Source: Vibrio methylphosphonaticus | Lineage (GTDB): Bacteria; Pseudomonadota; Gammaproteobacteria; Enterobacterales; Vibrionaceae | Reading direction: 5' to 3' | Length of the DNA stretch: 64,000 bases | Assembly: GCF_023634655.1 (NCBI RefSeq) | Contig: NZ_JAMKMS010000001.1 | Coordinates: 186,001-250,000 of the forward strand | Shown: piece by piece, positions 18,916 to 32,490 of the stretch | Layout of the letters: each line of letters starts with the position of its first letter | Position numbering within the stretch: the stretch's first letter is position 1 | Position numbers and translations under genes: made by a program | Notes under the pieces: generated by a model | The model's database searches: none | Seen by the model: the letters and a program-made list of their open reading frames with translations, nothing else | What the model was told of the DNA's origin: nothing

Positions 18916-19968
18916 CTATTGTTGTTTGTAATGAAGGTCACTTAATGCTCTTAGACGTTCTGCAGCCTGCTCCGCCGTTAAATCACGCTGTGATTCGGCC
19001 AACATTTCATAACCTACCATAAACTTGCGTATCGTCGCTGAGCGCAGTAAGGGTGGGTAGAAAAGCGCATGCAACTGCCAATGTTCAGTACTTTCACCGT
19101 CATTAAAGAATGGCGCATAATGCCACCCCATCGAATAAGGGAAAGAGCACTCAAATAAGTTGTCATACCGTGACGTTAGCTTTTTGAGGGCTAACGCTAA
19201 GTCATCTTTTTGCGCTTCACTGAGCTCGCTCATGCGACGAATATGCGCCTTAGGGAGCAACATGGTTTCGAATGGCCACGCCGCCCAGTATGGGACAACC
19301 GCAACCCAATGCTCTGTTTCAACCACGGTTCGAGCGCCATCGTTCATTTCTGCCGTGACATAGTCCACTAACAGGTTTGAACCTTGCTGCTGATAATATT
19401 CACGCATCAAACGATCTTTGCGTTCAATTTCATTAGGAAGAAAACTGTTCGCCCAAATTTGACCATGAGGGTGTGGTTGTGAGCAGCCCATGGCTTCACC
19501 CTTATTTTCAAACGCTTGCACCCAAATGTACTCTTTACCTAGCTCCTCAATTTGCGCATTCCAGGTATCAATCACACCACGAATCTCGACAGGAGTAAGC
19601 TCAGGTAATGTTTTACTGTGGTCTGGCGAGAAACACATTACGCGGCTAAGGCCACGGACGCCTTGAGTTTTAAACAACGGATGGTCTGATTCAGGAACAT
19701 CAGGAGAATCAGGCATCAACGCCGCGAAATCGTTACTAAATACGTAAGAGCCTTTATAGTCTGGGTTCACATCTCCAGAAATTCGCTCATTAGTGGGACA
19801 CAAAAAACACGTCTCTTCGTACGTTGGTAACTGAACGTCAGAGAGCGCCTCACTCTGTCCACTCCAAGGACGTTTTGCGCGATGTGGGGAGACCAGAATC
19901 CACTGCCCTGTTAATGGGTTATAGCGGCGGTGAGGATGATCGATTGGGTTGAACTCAATGCTCGACAT
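18916..19968 (-). CDS. galT: Galactose-1-phosphate uridylyltransferase
   Basis: Exchanges UMP between UDP-glucose and galactose-1-phosphate, 350 residues. The catalytic HPHGQIW is near residue 166, where the His between Pro and Gly is the covalent nucleophile. Zinc ligands lie in CFLCPTN near residue 55. [20 protein letters not shown] at the N-terminus is a family hallmark. Second gene of galETKM. Confidence 0.97.
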   Translation of the reverse strand: MSSIEFNPIDHPHRRYNPLTGQWILVSPHRAKRPWSGQSEALSDVQLPTYEETCFLCPTNERISGDVNPDYKGSYVFSNDFAALMPDSPDVPESDHPLFKTQGVRGLSRVMCFSPDHSKTLPELTPVEIRGVIDTWNAQIEELGKEYIWVQAFENKGEAMGCSQPHPHGQIWANSFLPNEIERKDRLMREYYQQQGSNLLVDYVTAEMNDGARTVVETEHWVAVVPYWAAWPFETMLLPKAHIRRMSELSEAQKDDLALALKKLTSRYDNLFECSFPYSMGWHYAPFFNDGESTEHWQLHALFYPPLLRSATIRKFMVGYEMLAESQRDLTAEQAAERLRALSDLHYKQQ

Positions 19969-20020
19969 ATTGCTTACTCAAAAGTTAAATTCAAAATTCT
20001 CTCGGGAAAATACACCAGCA

Positions 20021-21040
20021 TTATTCGCTGTCGTAACCGTTGGGATTACTAGACTGCCAATGCCATGAGTCCGTCGTCATATCCTGTAATGTGCGCGTCG
20101 CTTTCCAGTTTAAATCGGCTTCTGCTTTCTTAGCGTCCGCCCAACATTCTGCAATATCACCCGGTCGACGAGGGTGTAAGTCGTAAGGAATAGGTTTACC
20201 ACTCGCTTTTTCGAATGCGTCCACCATCTCTAGCACACTGCTGCCCTTGCCTGTACCTAGATTGTAAATATGCAACCCAGACTTTAGACCAACGGCTTTT
20301 AGTGCGGCAACATGACCATCAGCCAAATCCATTACATGAATATAATCACGAACCCCTGTGCCATCTAGGGTTGGATAATCGTCACCGAAAACCGCAAGCT
20401 TTTCACGACGTCCAACGGCAACTTGCGCAATAAACGGCATTAAGTTGTTGGGAATACCTTGGGGATCTTCTCCCATCGTGCCGGAAGGATGAGCACCAAC
20501 AGGGTTGAAATAACGCAGTAATGTAATGCTCCACTCTTCGTCAGAAGTAAACACATCGCTTAGACAACGCTCTACCATAAATTTGCTGGTGCCATAAGGG
20601 TTTGTGGTATTACCTACTGGCGAGTCTTCAGTAATCGGCACGGTTTCAGGGTCACCATAGACGGTGGCTGAAGAACTGAAAATAATACTTTTTACGCCGG
20701 CATTTCGCATGGCTCGTGCTAACACTAGCGTGCCGTTGACATTGTTATCGTAGTATTCAATTGGCTTCGCTACCGACTCACCCACGGCTTTTAAACCAGC
20801 GAAATGAATAACCGACTGAATCTCGTTCTCGGAAAAAATTCGATCTAGCAGTGCTTCATCACGAATATCCCCCAGATAGAACTTAGGCGCTTCGCCTGTG
20901 AGTTCTTTAACCCGCTCAATCACAGCTTGGTTAGCATTACACAAGTTATCAATGATGATTGGCTCGATACCACTTTCCAACATCTGAACGCAGGTATGGC
21001 TTCCGATGTAGCCCATTCCACCTGTCACTAGTACTTTCAC
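20021..21040 (-). CDS. galE: UDP-glucose 4-epimerase
   Basis: Extended short-chain dehydrogenase interconverting UDP-galactose and UDP-glucose, 339 residues (E. coli 338). The NAD-binding TGGMGYIGSH lies at residues 6-15 and the catalytic Tyr/Lys pair in NPYGTSK near residue 150. I chose a GTG start at 21040 because GGGAG lies seven bases before it and homology starts there; the frame extends 16 codons upstream. First gene of galETKM, with a GalR operator about 135 bases upstream. Confidence 0.96.
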   Translation of the reverse strand: MKVLVTGGMGYIGSHTCVQMLESGIEPIIIDNLCNANQAVIERVKELTGEAPKFYLGDIRDEALLDRIFSENEIQSVIHFAGLKAVGESVAKPIEYYDNNVNGTLVLARAMRNAGVKSIIFSSSATVYGDPETVPITEDSPVGNTTNPYGTSKFMVERCLSDVFTSDEEWSITLLRYFNPVGAHPSGTMGEDPQGIPNNLMPFIAQVAVGRREKLAVFGDDYPTLDGTGVRDYIHVMDLADGHVAALKAVGLKSGLHIYNLGTGKGSSVLEMVDAFEKASGKPIPYDLHPRRPGDIAECWADAKKAEADLNWKATRTLQDMTTDSWHWQSSNPNGYDSE

Positions 21041-21174
21041 ATTGCACTCCCACAATTCATGTTGGTAAACGAGCGAAAACCACATCAACCATCACCCAAA
21101 TACGCGCTTATTTTTCAAACTAAAGAAATTGTAGCAACAGTCCTTACGATCATTCTGTGATCGAACACAAATAA

Positions 21175-21190
21175 CTGTAAACGTTTACAC
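21175..21190. promoter_or_regulatory. GalR operator of galETKM
   Basis: CTGTAAACGTTTACAC matches the GalR consensus at 15 of 16 positions; its inner 14 bases are a perfect palindrome. Best operator in the window. Confidence 0.85.
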
Positions 21191-21260
21191 TAAAAGCAAA
21201 AAATAAAAATATTCGTTAGAATAACTAAAGTATAAATAAGGACTTAAAGGAAGTTACTCT

Positions 21261-21276
21261 AGTTAAACGCTTACAA
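21261..21276. promoter_or_regulatory. possible second GalR site upstream of galE
   Basis: AGTTAAACGCTTACAA matches the GalR consensus at 11 of 16 positions and lies 86 bases from the first site, a spacing that would allow looping. Confidence 0.4.
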
Positions 21277-21315
21277 TAATTTGATATTAAACTCGTTAGG
21301 CGTCACGGCATTGCG

Positions 21316-21342
21316 AAAAAAAAGGCACTCTACTGAGTGCCC
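21316..21342 (-). terminator. terminator of mglBAC
   Basis: On the minus strand GGCACTC-AGTA-GAGTGCC is followed by eight T. It separates mglC from the gal operon promoter. Confidence 0.9.
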
Positions 21343-21348
21343 TTATGG

Positions 21349-22356
21349 CTATTTCTTGTTGGCGTACTTCATTGAATCAAGCGCCACCGCAAAGATAATA
21401 ATCGAGCCTTTAATAATGTATTGCCAGTAAGGACTGACACCAATGTAGGTCATACCATAGTTGATCACGGTAAAGATCAGTACGCCGGTCACCACACCCG
21501 CAATACTACCGACACCACCAGCAAATGACACACCACCTACCACACAGGCAGCAATGGCATCGAGCTCATATAGGAAACCTAAGTTGTTTGTCGCACTACC
21601 AATTCGACCAGCTTCCAGCATACCAGCGAAGCCGTAAAACACGCCTGATAACGCATACACTTTCAACAAGGTAACTGGAACGTTCACACCCGAAACTTTT
21701 GCTGCTTCTGGGTTACCACCAACCGCAAAGATATTTTTGCCAAACACCGTTTTATTCCAAAGTATCCACATAAAGACAATAGCAATAATGGCATAGAAGG
21801 TTATGTACGAGAGCCTAAAGTCGCCCATTCGAATAAACCCTTGAGTAAACTCAGAAAAACGCTCATCAAATCCCGCAATTGGCGAGGCTCCGACTGAGTC
21901 GTAGTACAAGGAGTTCACACCATAAACGATGATCATCGTACCTAATGTGGCAATAAACGGCGTGACTTTTAGATAAGCGACGATAATACCGTTCACGAGA
22001 CCAATAACAGCGCCAAGTGCACAGACCACGATAATAACGGCGAAGATCGGAATATCACCTAAATCAGGGAAGACTTTGTTCACGTTATCAACAGATTGTA
22101 ACAATGTGGCAGAGACCACTGCAGCCAAACCCACCTGACGACCTGCTGACAAGTCGGTACCTTGGGTAACAATCAGACCAGCGACACCCAAAGCGATAAT
22201 GACACGTACAGAAGACTGGGTCAGGATGTTACTAAAGTTTCTTAAGCTTAAAAAAGACGGCTCTTGAATAACAATTATTGCCAATAATATAAAGAGAACC
22301 GCATAGATAGCACCTTCTTTTAAGTGCTTCATTGCAAATGATTTAACAGCGTCCAT
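21349..22356 (-). CDS. mglC: Galactose/methyl-galactoside ABC permease MglC
   Basis: Inner-membrane permease of the galactose/glucose ABC importer, 335 residues with about nine to ten hydrophobic segments. The conserved coupling-helix region is FAVGGNPEAAKVSGVNV near residue 210, typical of ribose/galactose-type permeases. Third gene of mglBAC, ten bases after mglA. Confidence 0.95.
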   Translation of the reverse strand: MDAVKSFAMKHLKEGAIYAVLFILLAIIVIQEPSFLSLRNFSNILTQSSVRVIIALGVAGLIVTQGTDLSAGRQVGLAAVVSATLLQSVDNVNKVFPDLGDIPIFAVIIVVCALGAVIGLVNGIIVAYLKVTPFIATLGTMIIVYGVNSLYYDSVGASPIAGFDERFSEFTQGFIRMGDFRLSYITFYAIIAIVFMWILWNKTVFGKNIFAVGGNPEAAKVSGVNVPVTLLKVYALSGVFYGFAGMLEAGRIGSATNNLGFLYELDAIAACVVGGVSFAGGVGSIAGVVTGVLIFTVINYGMTYIGVSPYWQYIIKGSIIIFAVALDSMKYANKK

Positions 22357-22366
22357 AATAATTTCC

Positions 22367-23875
22367 CTAGAGGTAACGAGAGGCCAGCTCTAATATTTCA
22401 CTTTGTGTGGTTTCCTTGGTATCAACGACACCAGCCGCTCGACCATTACTCATAACAAGAATGCGGTCAGTAATACCTAATAACTCTGGCATTTCCGAAG
22501 AAATGATAATAATGCCTTTGTTTTTCTTGGCGAGTTCAAGTATCAATTGATAGATTTCAAACTTCGCGCCAACATCAATACCTCGAGTTGGTTCATCTAG
22601 CATTAATATTTCTGGTTGAGTTAACAACCAGCGCCCAATGATCACTTTCTGTTGGTTACCACCAGATAAAGAACCAATGGAAGTTTCATGAGAGGGTGTT
22701 TTCACACTCATCGAGTCAATCACCCACTGAGTGTCACTTTTCATTTTCTTGTTACTTAACAAGCCCGACTTGGTTTTATAATTGTCGACATTGGCAACCA
22801 GTGAGTTGAACGTGATATCCAAATTGCCATATATACCAGTAGAGCGGCGCTCTTCCGTGACCAAGGCAAAACCATTACTAATCGCTTCATGCGCATCACG
22901 GTTCGCCATCTCTTTGCCATGAAGTAAGATCTGTCCTTCACTACGCTCACGGACGCCAAATATGGTTTCAACAATATCGGTTCGGCGTGACCCTACCAGA
23001 CCCGCAACACCGAGGATTTCGCCCGCTTTTAAATCAAAGGAAATATCTTGAATCGAAGGTTGATTAAGTGCTGTTAAGCCCTTAATTTCTAAAACCGTTT
23101 CTTTGGGGACATTACTTTTTTCAGGAAAGCGCTGTGTCAGTTCTCGCCCTACCATCATTGCGATGATAGCGTCCATATCCAGCCCTTCCAGTGGTTGTGT
23201 TGTGACCCACTGACCGTCACGAAGAATGGTTATTTCATCACAAATGGCAAAGATCTCTTCCATTTTATGTGAGATATAAACCACACCACAGCCCTTTGCT
23301 TTGAGCTTTTTGATAATGGTAAATAGATGATTAACTTCTTTTTCTGTCAGGGAAGACGTCGGCTCATCCATGATGACTATTTTTGCATCATAGGAAAATG
23401 CCTTCGCTATTTCTAGCATCTGCATTTGAGAAACCGAGAGTGTTTTTACTTTGACTTTAGGATCGATATTAATATCAAGTTCTTCAAAGATTTCTTTGGT
23501 ATCTCGATACATTTTATCGTGGTCAACAAACAATCCCTTCTTAGGGTATCTCCCTAACCAGATATTATCCATTACCGTACATTGAAGGACTTGGTTCAAC
23601 TCTTGGTGAACCATTGAAACACCAGATTCCAATGCTTCTTTTGAGGATTGAAAGTTAATATTACTCCCTAGAAAGACAATATCACCTTCATTCTTTTCAT
23701 AAATTCCGAATAGGCATTTTAATAATGTCGACTTACCCGCTCCATTCTCTCCCATGAGTGCATGAATGGAATTTGGTCGCACTTTTAAATTAACTTTATC
23801 TAATGCCTTAACCCCTGGAAACTCTTTACTAATCCCTGTCATTTCTAACAAAAATTCATGTTCTTGATTAACCAT
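22367..23875 (-). CDS. mglA: Galactose/methyl-galactoside ABC ATPase MglA
   Basis: Tandem ATPase of 502 residues powering MglBAC. The first domain has [22 protein letters not shown] (signature) and [11 protein letters not shown]. The second has a degenerate Walker [11 protein letters not shown], but intact LSGGNQQK and [12 protein letters not shown], the arrangement normal for this carbohydrate family. Co-transcribed with mglC; a stable hairpin separates it from mglB. Confidence 0.96.
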   Translation of the reverse strand: MVNQEHEFLLEMTGISKEFPGVKALDKVNLKVRPNSIHALMGENGAGKSTLLKCLFGIYEKNEGDIVFLGSNINFQSSKEALESGVSMVHQELNQVLQCTVMDNIWLGRYPKKGLFVDHDKMYRDTKEIFEELDINIDPKVKVKTLSVSQMQMLEIAKAFSYDAKIVIMDEPTSSLTEKEVNHLFTIIKKLKAKGCGVVYISHKMEEIFAICDEITILRDGQWVTTQPLEGLDMDAIIAMMVGRELTQRFPEKSNVPKETVLEIKGLTALNQPSIQDISFDLKAGEILGVAGLVGSRRTDIVETIFGVRERSEGQILLHGKEMANRDAHEAISNGFALVTEERRSTGIYGNLDITFNSLVANVDNYKTKSGLLSNKKMKSDTQWVIDSMSVKTPSHETSIGSLSGGNQQKVIIGRWLLTQPEILMLDEPTRGIDVGAKFEIYQLILELAKKNKGIIIISSEMPELLGITDRILVMSNGRAAGVVDTKETTQSEILELASRYL

Positions 23876-23977
23876 GGCATCACTTTCTTATTATTACAAT
23901 TAACCACAAGGCGTAACGTACCCTGAACAAGTAATAACTCTTACCCGCTCATACTACCTAATATATTCACTATTAAT

Positions 23978-24006
23978 AATTAGGGAGAACAACGTTCTCC
24001 CTAATT
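23978..24006 (-). repeat. mglB-mglA intergenic hairpin
   Basis: Thirteen bases (23978-23990) pair perfectly with 23994-24006 across a three-base loop. It lies nine bases past the mglB stop, with no T-run. Such hairpins after the binding-protein gene commonly protect the upstream mRNA and give more binding protein than ATPase. Confidence 0.8.
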
Positions 24007-24015
24007 TGGTAAGTA

Positions 24016-24990
24016 CTACTCTAACGTTGACTTATCAACACCAACGTAAGGAACACGTACGACTTTATTCGTCATTTCCCACTGAGTGCCTTCTGTCGCC
24101 GCTTTTCCATTAGCAAGGTTACGCGCAAGCTCGAACGTGGCTTTGGCTTGTGAGTCGGCATCATTAAGTACCGTACCCGCCATAGCGCCAGATTTAACAA
24201 GCGCAAGTGCTTCCGCTAGTGCATCGACACCAAAGACTGGTACATCAGCACCTGCGCCTTTAAGTGCTTCTACCGCACCCATCGCCATGCCGTCATTATT
24301 GGCAATAACCACTTCGATTTTGCTGCCATTAGGACCAGATAGCCATGCATCCATCTTATCTTTAGCCATCGCGGTGTCCCACATGCCCGTATCCATGTGC
24401 AGTTCATCAGTTTTGATGCCGTTATCGTTGATGGTTTTCACTGAGTAAGACGTACGAGCTTCTGCATCTGGGTGACCAGGTTCACCTTTGAGCATGACGT
24501 ATTGGATGACGCCATCGCCATTTTTATCCCAAGCAGAGTTTGCTTTCCATTGCTGAGCAATCAAATCGCCTTGGATAATGCCAGACTCTTTAGAGTCAGT
24601 ACCTACATAATACGCTTTGTCATAGCTATCAAGTGCTTTGCGGCTTGGTTCTTTGTTATAGAAAACAATTGGCACGTCATCCATTTTTGCTTTCTTAATG
24701 ATGCTTGGTGCAGCGGCAGGGTCCACAAGGTTAATTGCTAACGCTTTTACACCACGAGCAAGCATGACATCTACTTGGTCATTCTGCATTGATTGACTGT
24801 TTTGAGAGTCGTTCATCAATACGCGAGTATCGCTGTCTTTGTCTGCTTCTTTTACGATCGCTTGACGAACAACCGACATAAAGTTGTCGTCATATTTATA
24901 GATGGTAAAACCAACAGTGGTGCTTGCAACCGCTTGAGTTCCAAAGCCCATACCGGCACAAAGTGCAGCCAAGAGTGTTAACTTTCTCAT
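24016..24990 (-). CDS. mglB: Galactose/glucose-binding periplasmic protein MglB
   Basis: Periplasmic ligand-binding protein of 324 residues. The signal peptide is [20 protein letters not shown] with cleavage near residue 22. The two-lobed fold follows from [23 protein letters not shown] is the calcium-binding loop known in galactose-binding protein. First gene of mglBAC. Confidence 0.96.
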   Translation of the reverse strand: MRKLTLLAALCAGMGFGTQAVASTTVGFTIYKYDDNFMSVVRQAIVKEADKDSDTRVLMNDSQNSQSMQNDQVDVMLARGVKALAINLVDPAAAPSIIKKAKMDDVPIVFYNKEPSRKALDSYDKAYYVGTDSKESGIIQGDLIAQQWKANSAWDKNGDGVIQYVMLKGEPGHPDAEARTSYSVKTINDNGIKTDELHMDTGMWDTAMAKDKMDAWLSGPNGSKIEVVIANNDGMAMGAVEALKGAGADVPVFGVDALAEALALVKSGAMAGTVLNDADSQAKATFELARNLANGKAATEGTQWEMTNKVVRVPYVGVDKSTLE

Positions 24991-25069
24991 TGAACAAGTC
25001 CTATTTGTTAATATTATAATTGAGTTTTGTAGGGGTAAAACGTTCGGGTTCAGCTTACAACCTGCTCAA

Positions 25070-25085
25070 CATGAAAACGTTTAAC
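25070..25085. promoter_or_regulatory. GalR-like operator upstream of mglB
   Basis: ATGAAAACGTTTAACC keeps the AAACGTTT core (12 of 16 with the consensus) and lies 80 bases before the mglB start. Confidence 0.6.
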
Positions 25086-25207
25086 CCAGAGTATAGTGAC
25101 AAAATGAACAATTAATGTGAGGAAGTTAAAAAAAATCACAACAGTAACAAAAGTTGTCAAAACCAAGCTAATTTGTTTGAATTAGTTAACAAACAAAGGA
25201 AAAACAA

Positions 25208-25257
25208 CGTCTCTCAATGTTTCACAGTGTAACATCGAGACGAAGATCTCCTTTTTT
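25208..25257 (+). repeat. hairpin with T-run, mglB/MATE intergenic region
   Basis: CGTCTC pairs with GAGACG (25208-25213 with 25237-25242), and an inner ATGTT/AACAT pair lies inside. TCCTTTTTT follows ten bases later. It might end a short plus-strand transcript or be part of the divergent control region (25000-25426). Confidence 0.4.
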
Positions 25258-25301
25258 AACGATTTTATATGATTTTATTTACCTCGATTTCAGCCCCAAA
25301 A

Positions 25302-25317
25302 GTGGTAACGATTACAT
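25302..25317. promoter_or_regulatory. GalR-like operator upstream of the MATE gene
   Basis: GTGGTAACGATTACAT matches the GalR consensus at 12 of 16 positions. It lies 110 bases before the MATE start and 312 bases before mglB. Confidence 0.5.
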
Positions 25318-25426
25318 TTAGGTGCAGTCGCTCTCTACCAATTATCGGTAAAGTATTGCGTTTGGTTAATTAGCGAGTACACTTGCGTCCCCCCTTTCTG
25401 GGTCACTCTAATTAGGCCTTAACCTC

Positions 25427-26770
25427 ATGCCAAAAAACGCTTCAACGCTCAGCAAAAGAATGAATATTGTTGCTCTCACTTGGCCTATCTTTATTGAGGT
25501 GCTTTTACGCACAGCGCTCAATACCACTGACGTATTCATGCTCAGTAGCTACTCAGACTCAGCCGTATCAGCCGTTGGGGTTATCACACAAATCACCTTT
25601 TTCCTCATCGTGATCTCCATGATGGTGAGCAGCGGTACTGGCATACTCATCGCGCAATACAATGGTGCTTCACGATTTTCAGATTCTGCACAAGTCGCAG
25701 TAGCAAGCATTATTCTTGCCTGTGGGGTAGGGACGTTTTTAAGTCTTGCGTTGTTTTTCGGGGCAGAACAATTCATCACATTATTTGGCTTAGCTGATGA
25801 TGTAGCAGCGTTTGGTTATGACTACCTTATTATTAGCGGCTCCATGACGTTTAACGTCACTATTGGCATTGTGCTAACCACCATACTTCGTAGTCACGGC
25901 TACTCTCGGTCACCGATGGTGATCAACCTCATTGCCGGAGTGATCAATATCGCCGGTAACTATTTAGCTCTTTATCAACCTTTTGGGCTACCCGTGTACG
26001 GTGTTAGTGGCGTTGCGACAGCAACAGTTGTCAGTCAGGTGATTGGTACCTTGTTGATGTGCCTAATCGTACGTTCAAAAAAAATCGATCTCCCTTTTTC
26101 TCAGTGGCGCGCAATCCCTCACGCCTTATTCAAGAAAATCATCAAAATCGGTGCCATGAATGCCGGTGAGATTTTGTCCTATAACCTGGCACAGATGACC
26201 ATTGTCTATTTCGTGGTGCAAATGGGTACGTCATCATTAGCGGCCTACACTTATGCTCAAAATATCACGCGGGTCTCGTTTGCGTTTGCATTAGCCTTAG
26301 GTCAGGCTGGGCAGATACAAACGAGCTACTTTATCGGTAAAGGATGGACTGATGATATTCTCGGCCGAATCCAAAAATACTATCTCGTTGGGCTGGCTGT
26401 TTCGACCAGTATCATTTTGGCATTGTTTATCTTCCGCTACCCTTTAATTGATCTCTTTACTCAAGAAAGCGAGATTGTAGCACTCGTAGCACTCTTGATC
26501 GGCGGATCCATTTTTGTTGAGTCTGGGCGCGTCTCTAATCTCATTTTTATTGCTGCGCTAAAGGGATCTGGCGATATCAAGTTTCCGGTTCAAATGGGTA
26601 TTTTAAGTATGTGGGGCGTTGCAGTGGTGTTTAGTTACTTGCTCGGTCTCCACTGGGGATATGGCGTGATTGGCGCTTGGATAGCGATGGGAATGGATGA
26701 ATGGCTAAGAGGCATTATCATGATTCGCCGCTGGCGCTCTAAAGTCTGGGTACGTTTTCAACTGTCCTAA
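25427..26770 (+). CDS. MATE-family efflux transporter
   Basis: Inner-membrane multidrug/toxin-extrusion transporter of 447 residues, about twelve hydrophobic segments in two six-helix halves. LTWPIFIEVLLRTALNTTDV at residues 18-37 matches the first MATE helix, and GVSGVATATVVSQ near residue 200 closes the first half. Substrate is unknown; NorM-type proteins export cationic drugs with sodium or protons. It is placed between mglB and lacZ and has a GalR-like operator upstream, which suggests but does not prove a link to galactoside metabolism. Confidence 0.88.
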   Translation: MPKNASTLSKRMNIVALTWPIFIEVLLRTALNTTDVFMLSSYSDSAVSAVGVITQITFFLIVISMMVSSGTGILIAQYNGASRFSDSAQVAVASIILACGVGTFLSLALFFGAEQFITLFGLADDVAAFGYDYLIISGSMTFNVTIGIVLTTILRSHGYSRSPMVINLIAGVINIAGNYLALYQPFGLPVYGVSGVATATVVSQVIGTLLMCLIVRSKKIDLPFSQWRAIPHALFKKIIKIGAMNAGEILSYNLAQMTIVYFVVQMGTSSLAAYTYAQNITRVSFAFALALGQAGQIQTSYFIGKGWTDDILGRIQKYYLVGLAVSTSIILALFIFRYPLIDLFTQESEIVALVALLIGGSIFVESGRVSNLIFIAALKGSGDIKFPVQMGILSMWGVAVVFSYLLGLHWGYGVIGAWIAMGMDEWLRGIIMIRRWRSKVWVRFQLS

Positions 26771-26806
26771 CACGCATTAAGCGTTCTAAAAAGCAAACAA
26801 ACCGTC

Positions 26807-26833
26807 AAGTGCCTCCGTACGTGAGAGGCACTT
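26807..26833. terminator. stem-loop between MATE gene and lacZ
   Basis: AAGTGCCTC pairs with GAGGCACTT around nine bases, between convergent genes. No clear T-run, so terminator function is tentative. Confidence 0.5.
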
Positions 26834-26880
26834 AAACAACACGTTTACTTCTTCAGATTGCTCTTTTTAAACCGACTTCT

Positions 26881-30055
<3,175 letters not shown>

Positions 30056-30191
30056 CCGTTTGCTGACAAAAAAAGTACTAGAGGTTGGATTTAAGACAAG
30101 GCTGGCAACAAATTCATAACCTTGTGGAAGTGATCACTTTATTACTTGCGGCTCAAGCTCATTAATGCTGTGAGCTTTTACCCAAGGTTCA

Positions 30192-31121
30192 TTACAACGC
30201 GGCAATAATCGCTTCGTACAAGGAATCCTTGAGCCACGACACTTTATGATTCATATGTGAGTGAGTTTTCCATATTAACGAGATATCAAAATCGGCCACT
30301 GGTACCGGTGGGGCGACGGCAGTTAACGCACTTTGCATCAGGCTTATCTCCGCCATTTTCTTTGGCACGATAGCAAACATTTCTCGTCCATGAACTAATC
30401 GACCTATCGTCAGAAAGTTTCGTGATACCGCGTTGACCGTGCGGGACTCACCGATTGCATCGAGATGTTTATCTACTGGGGAGTGAAAGTCGCCTGTGGG
30501 GCTCACGAGGCAATGAGGCTTGGAAACAAAGGTGGCGACATCTAATGTATTGACCTGACAAACGGAAGCATCGTAAATACAAACGTGTTTCTCGGTATAC
30601 AGCTTTTGTGAAGAAAACGAGTCTTCGAGATCAGGGATACTGCCAATCATAATATCGAGACGCTCTTGCTCGCAGACCTTTGTGTAGTTATCTCGATTCA
30701 CGTTAATAAAACGAAGCCTCGCTTTCGGGGCTTGAGACATCACGGCATCATAAATAATCGGAGCAAAGATAAATTCAGCGTAATCGGTTAGCCCTATTTT
30801 ACACACCCCATCATACTCGGACGGTTGAAAGTCACGCTTGGGCATGACTTTGAACTCAAACAAATTCAATATCTGGTCGATAACCGGAAACAGCTCATAA
30901 GCGCGTTCGGTTGGGAGCATTTGATGCCCTTTCCTCTCGAATAACGGGTCATCACACAACACCCGTAATTTCGCTAAACTATGGCTCATCGCAGACTGGC
31001 TAACGTAACTCTGTGATGCGGCATCAGACACACTCTGTGTTTGATAAAGGTGATAAAACGCAACCAGCAAATTGAGATCAATTCGCCTCCAATCCACCAC
31101 CCCCAATCCTATTTCACTCAT
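30192..31121 (-). CDS. LysR-family transcriptional regulator
   Basis: A 309-residue regulator. The N-terminal winged helix-turn-helix runs from about residue 12 to 75 (DLNLLVAFYHLYQTQSVSDA; SQSAMSHSLAKLR is the recognition helix). The effector-binding domain follows from about residue 100. It is divergent from chrA across about 86 bases, the usual arrangement for a LysR regulator and its target, so it may control chrA. The effector cannot be read from sequence. Confidence 0.9.
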   Translation of the reverse strand: MSEIGLGVVDWRRIDLNLLVAFYHLYQTQSVSDAASQSYVSQSAMSHSLAKLRVLCDDPLFERKGHQMLPTERAYELFPVIDQILNLFEFKVMPKRDFQPSEYDGVCKIGLTDYAEFIFAPIIYDAVMSQAPKARLRFINVNRDNYTKVCEQERLDIMIGSIPDLEDSFSSQKLYTEKHVCIYDASVCQVNTLDVATFVSKPHCLVSPTGDFHSPVDKHLDAIGESRTVNAVSRNFLTIGRLVHGREMFAIVPKKMAEISLMQSALTAVAPPVPVADFDISLIWKTHSHMNHKVSWLKDSLYEAIIAAL

Positions 31122-31207
31122 AGTTCAAACCAAATTTATTAATTTGAGTCATTATAATACTGGCAGTACTATTTGTGCCAATGCAACTCCCATCTAAAGG
31201 TCCCGAA

Positions 31208-32404
31208 GTGACAGTACTATCAAAAGACGCTGCGCCCAATGAGTCGCTATTCTCCATTTTCAAACTCTTTTTTGCTCTAGGTTGGGTCAGCTTTGGCGGT
31301 CCGGCCGCTCATATTGGTTATTTCAGACAAACTTTCGTTGAAAAAATGCAATGGTTGTCTGATGAAGAATACGCGCAAATGGTCGCACTTAGTCAATTTC
31401 TTCCCGGCCCTGGCTCAAGCCAAGTTGGCTTTGCCGTTGGTTACCAACGCGCTGGGTTAGGCGGCGGAATCATGGCATTTCTCGGCTTTACCCTTCCTTC
31501 GATTATGTTGATGATTGCGCTTGCATTACTTAGTAGTCAATTAACGGAGTCGAGTTACTTTCAAAACCTAGTGCACGGTTTAAAACTGCTCGCAGTGGTT
31601 GTGGTCGCCGATGCGGCTTGGGGGATGTACAAAAACTTCTGCAAACAAAAGCTCACGGTCGCACTTTGTATTTCAACCGCCGTTGCGCTACTGCTGTTCC
31701 AAAGCGTTATCACGCAAATTGTGATTTTGCTGGCAGCGGCGTTAATTGGCGTGCGCTACTTGGCAAATCCGGAGTTACGTCCAACACAATCATCAATAAA
31801 ACTGTCTTACTTCCCAATAGGGCTATTCTTCGCCTTATTGCTAGGTCTGCCACTGATTGCGTGGTTGTCACCTTCGCTACAGCTGTTTTCTGATTTCTTC
31901 CAAGCAGGTAGCTTAGTCTTTGGTGGAGGCCACGTTGTCTTGCCATTACTGCAAAATATTGTTGGTGACCAAATCAGTCAAGACGTATTTCTTACCGGCT
32001 ATGCGGCAGCTCAGGCAGTTCCTGGCCCTATGTTCACCTTTGCTACCTACATCGGCTATGCGTTGTTACCAAATGCCCCTGTATGGGGAGCGATCATCGC
32101 TACTCTGGGTGTATTTATACCGGGCTTTTTACTTTTAGTTGGCGCATTAAAGCACTGGCAACAGTTAGCCAAAGTCCCTGCTATTTCAGGGGCGCTTAAC
32201 GGTGTCAATTCCGCCGTTGTCGGCTTACTCATTGCCGCACTGTATCAGCCAGTATTTATCAGTGCTGTTCTAGAACCGATTGATTTTGCTTGGGTACTAG
32301 TGGGAGCCTTGCTTCTAAAGCAATATAAACTGCCTATCGTATGGATGGTGGCTTTTTTCGCTTTTGCTGGGCTTATCAGCCCTTTTGTCCAAAACTTAAT
32401 ATAA
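31208..32404 (+). CDS. chrA: ChrA-family chromate transporter
   Basis: Two-domain (long-chain) CHR-family membrane protein of about 398 residues. The paired motifs GWVSFGGPAAHIGYF in the first half and GSLVFGGGHVVLPLL in the second mark the duplicated CHR domains; FLPGPGSSQ and AVPGPMFTF are the equivalent loops. Characterised members export chromate. I chose a GTG start at 31208, where AAAGG lies seven bases upstream; an ATG at 31181 lacks such a site. TATAAT at 31153-31158 may be its -10 element. Confidence 0.88.
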   Translation: MTVLSKDAAPNESLFSIFKLFFALGWVSFGGPAAHIGYFRQTFVEKMQWLSDEEYAQMVALSQFLPGPGSSQVGFAVGYQRAGLGGGIMAFLGFTLPSIMLMIALALLSSQLTESSYFQNLVHGLKLLAVVVVADAAWGMYKNFCKQKLTVALCISTAVALLLFQSVITQIVILLAAALIGVRYLANPELRPTQSSIKLSYFPIGLFFALLLGLPLIAWLSPSLQLFSDFFQAGSLVFGGGHVVLPLLQNIVGDQISQDVFLTGYAAAQAVPGPMFTFATYIGYALLPNAPVWGAIIATLGVFIPGFLLLVGALKHWQQLAKVPAISGALNGVNSAVVGLLIAALYQPVFISAVLEPIDFAWVLVGALLLKQYKLPIVWMVAFFAFAGLISPFVQNLI

Positions 32405-32449
32405 ATCAATAATTGATGCACTTTTAATCGATTTCACTCGTCATGCTCG

Positions 32450-32490
32450 TCGGCAAGCCTTACACTCGTTTAAGGGGTTAGGTTTGCCGA
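32450..32490 (+). repeat. weak stem-loop downstream of chrA
   Basis: TCGGCAA pairs with TTGCCGA around 27 bases; no T-run follows. The rest of the gap up to 32653 shows nothing I can assign. Confidence 0.3.
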
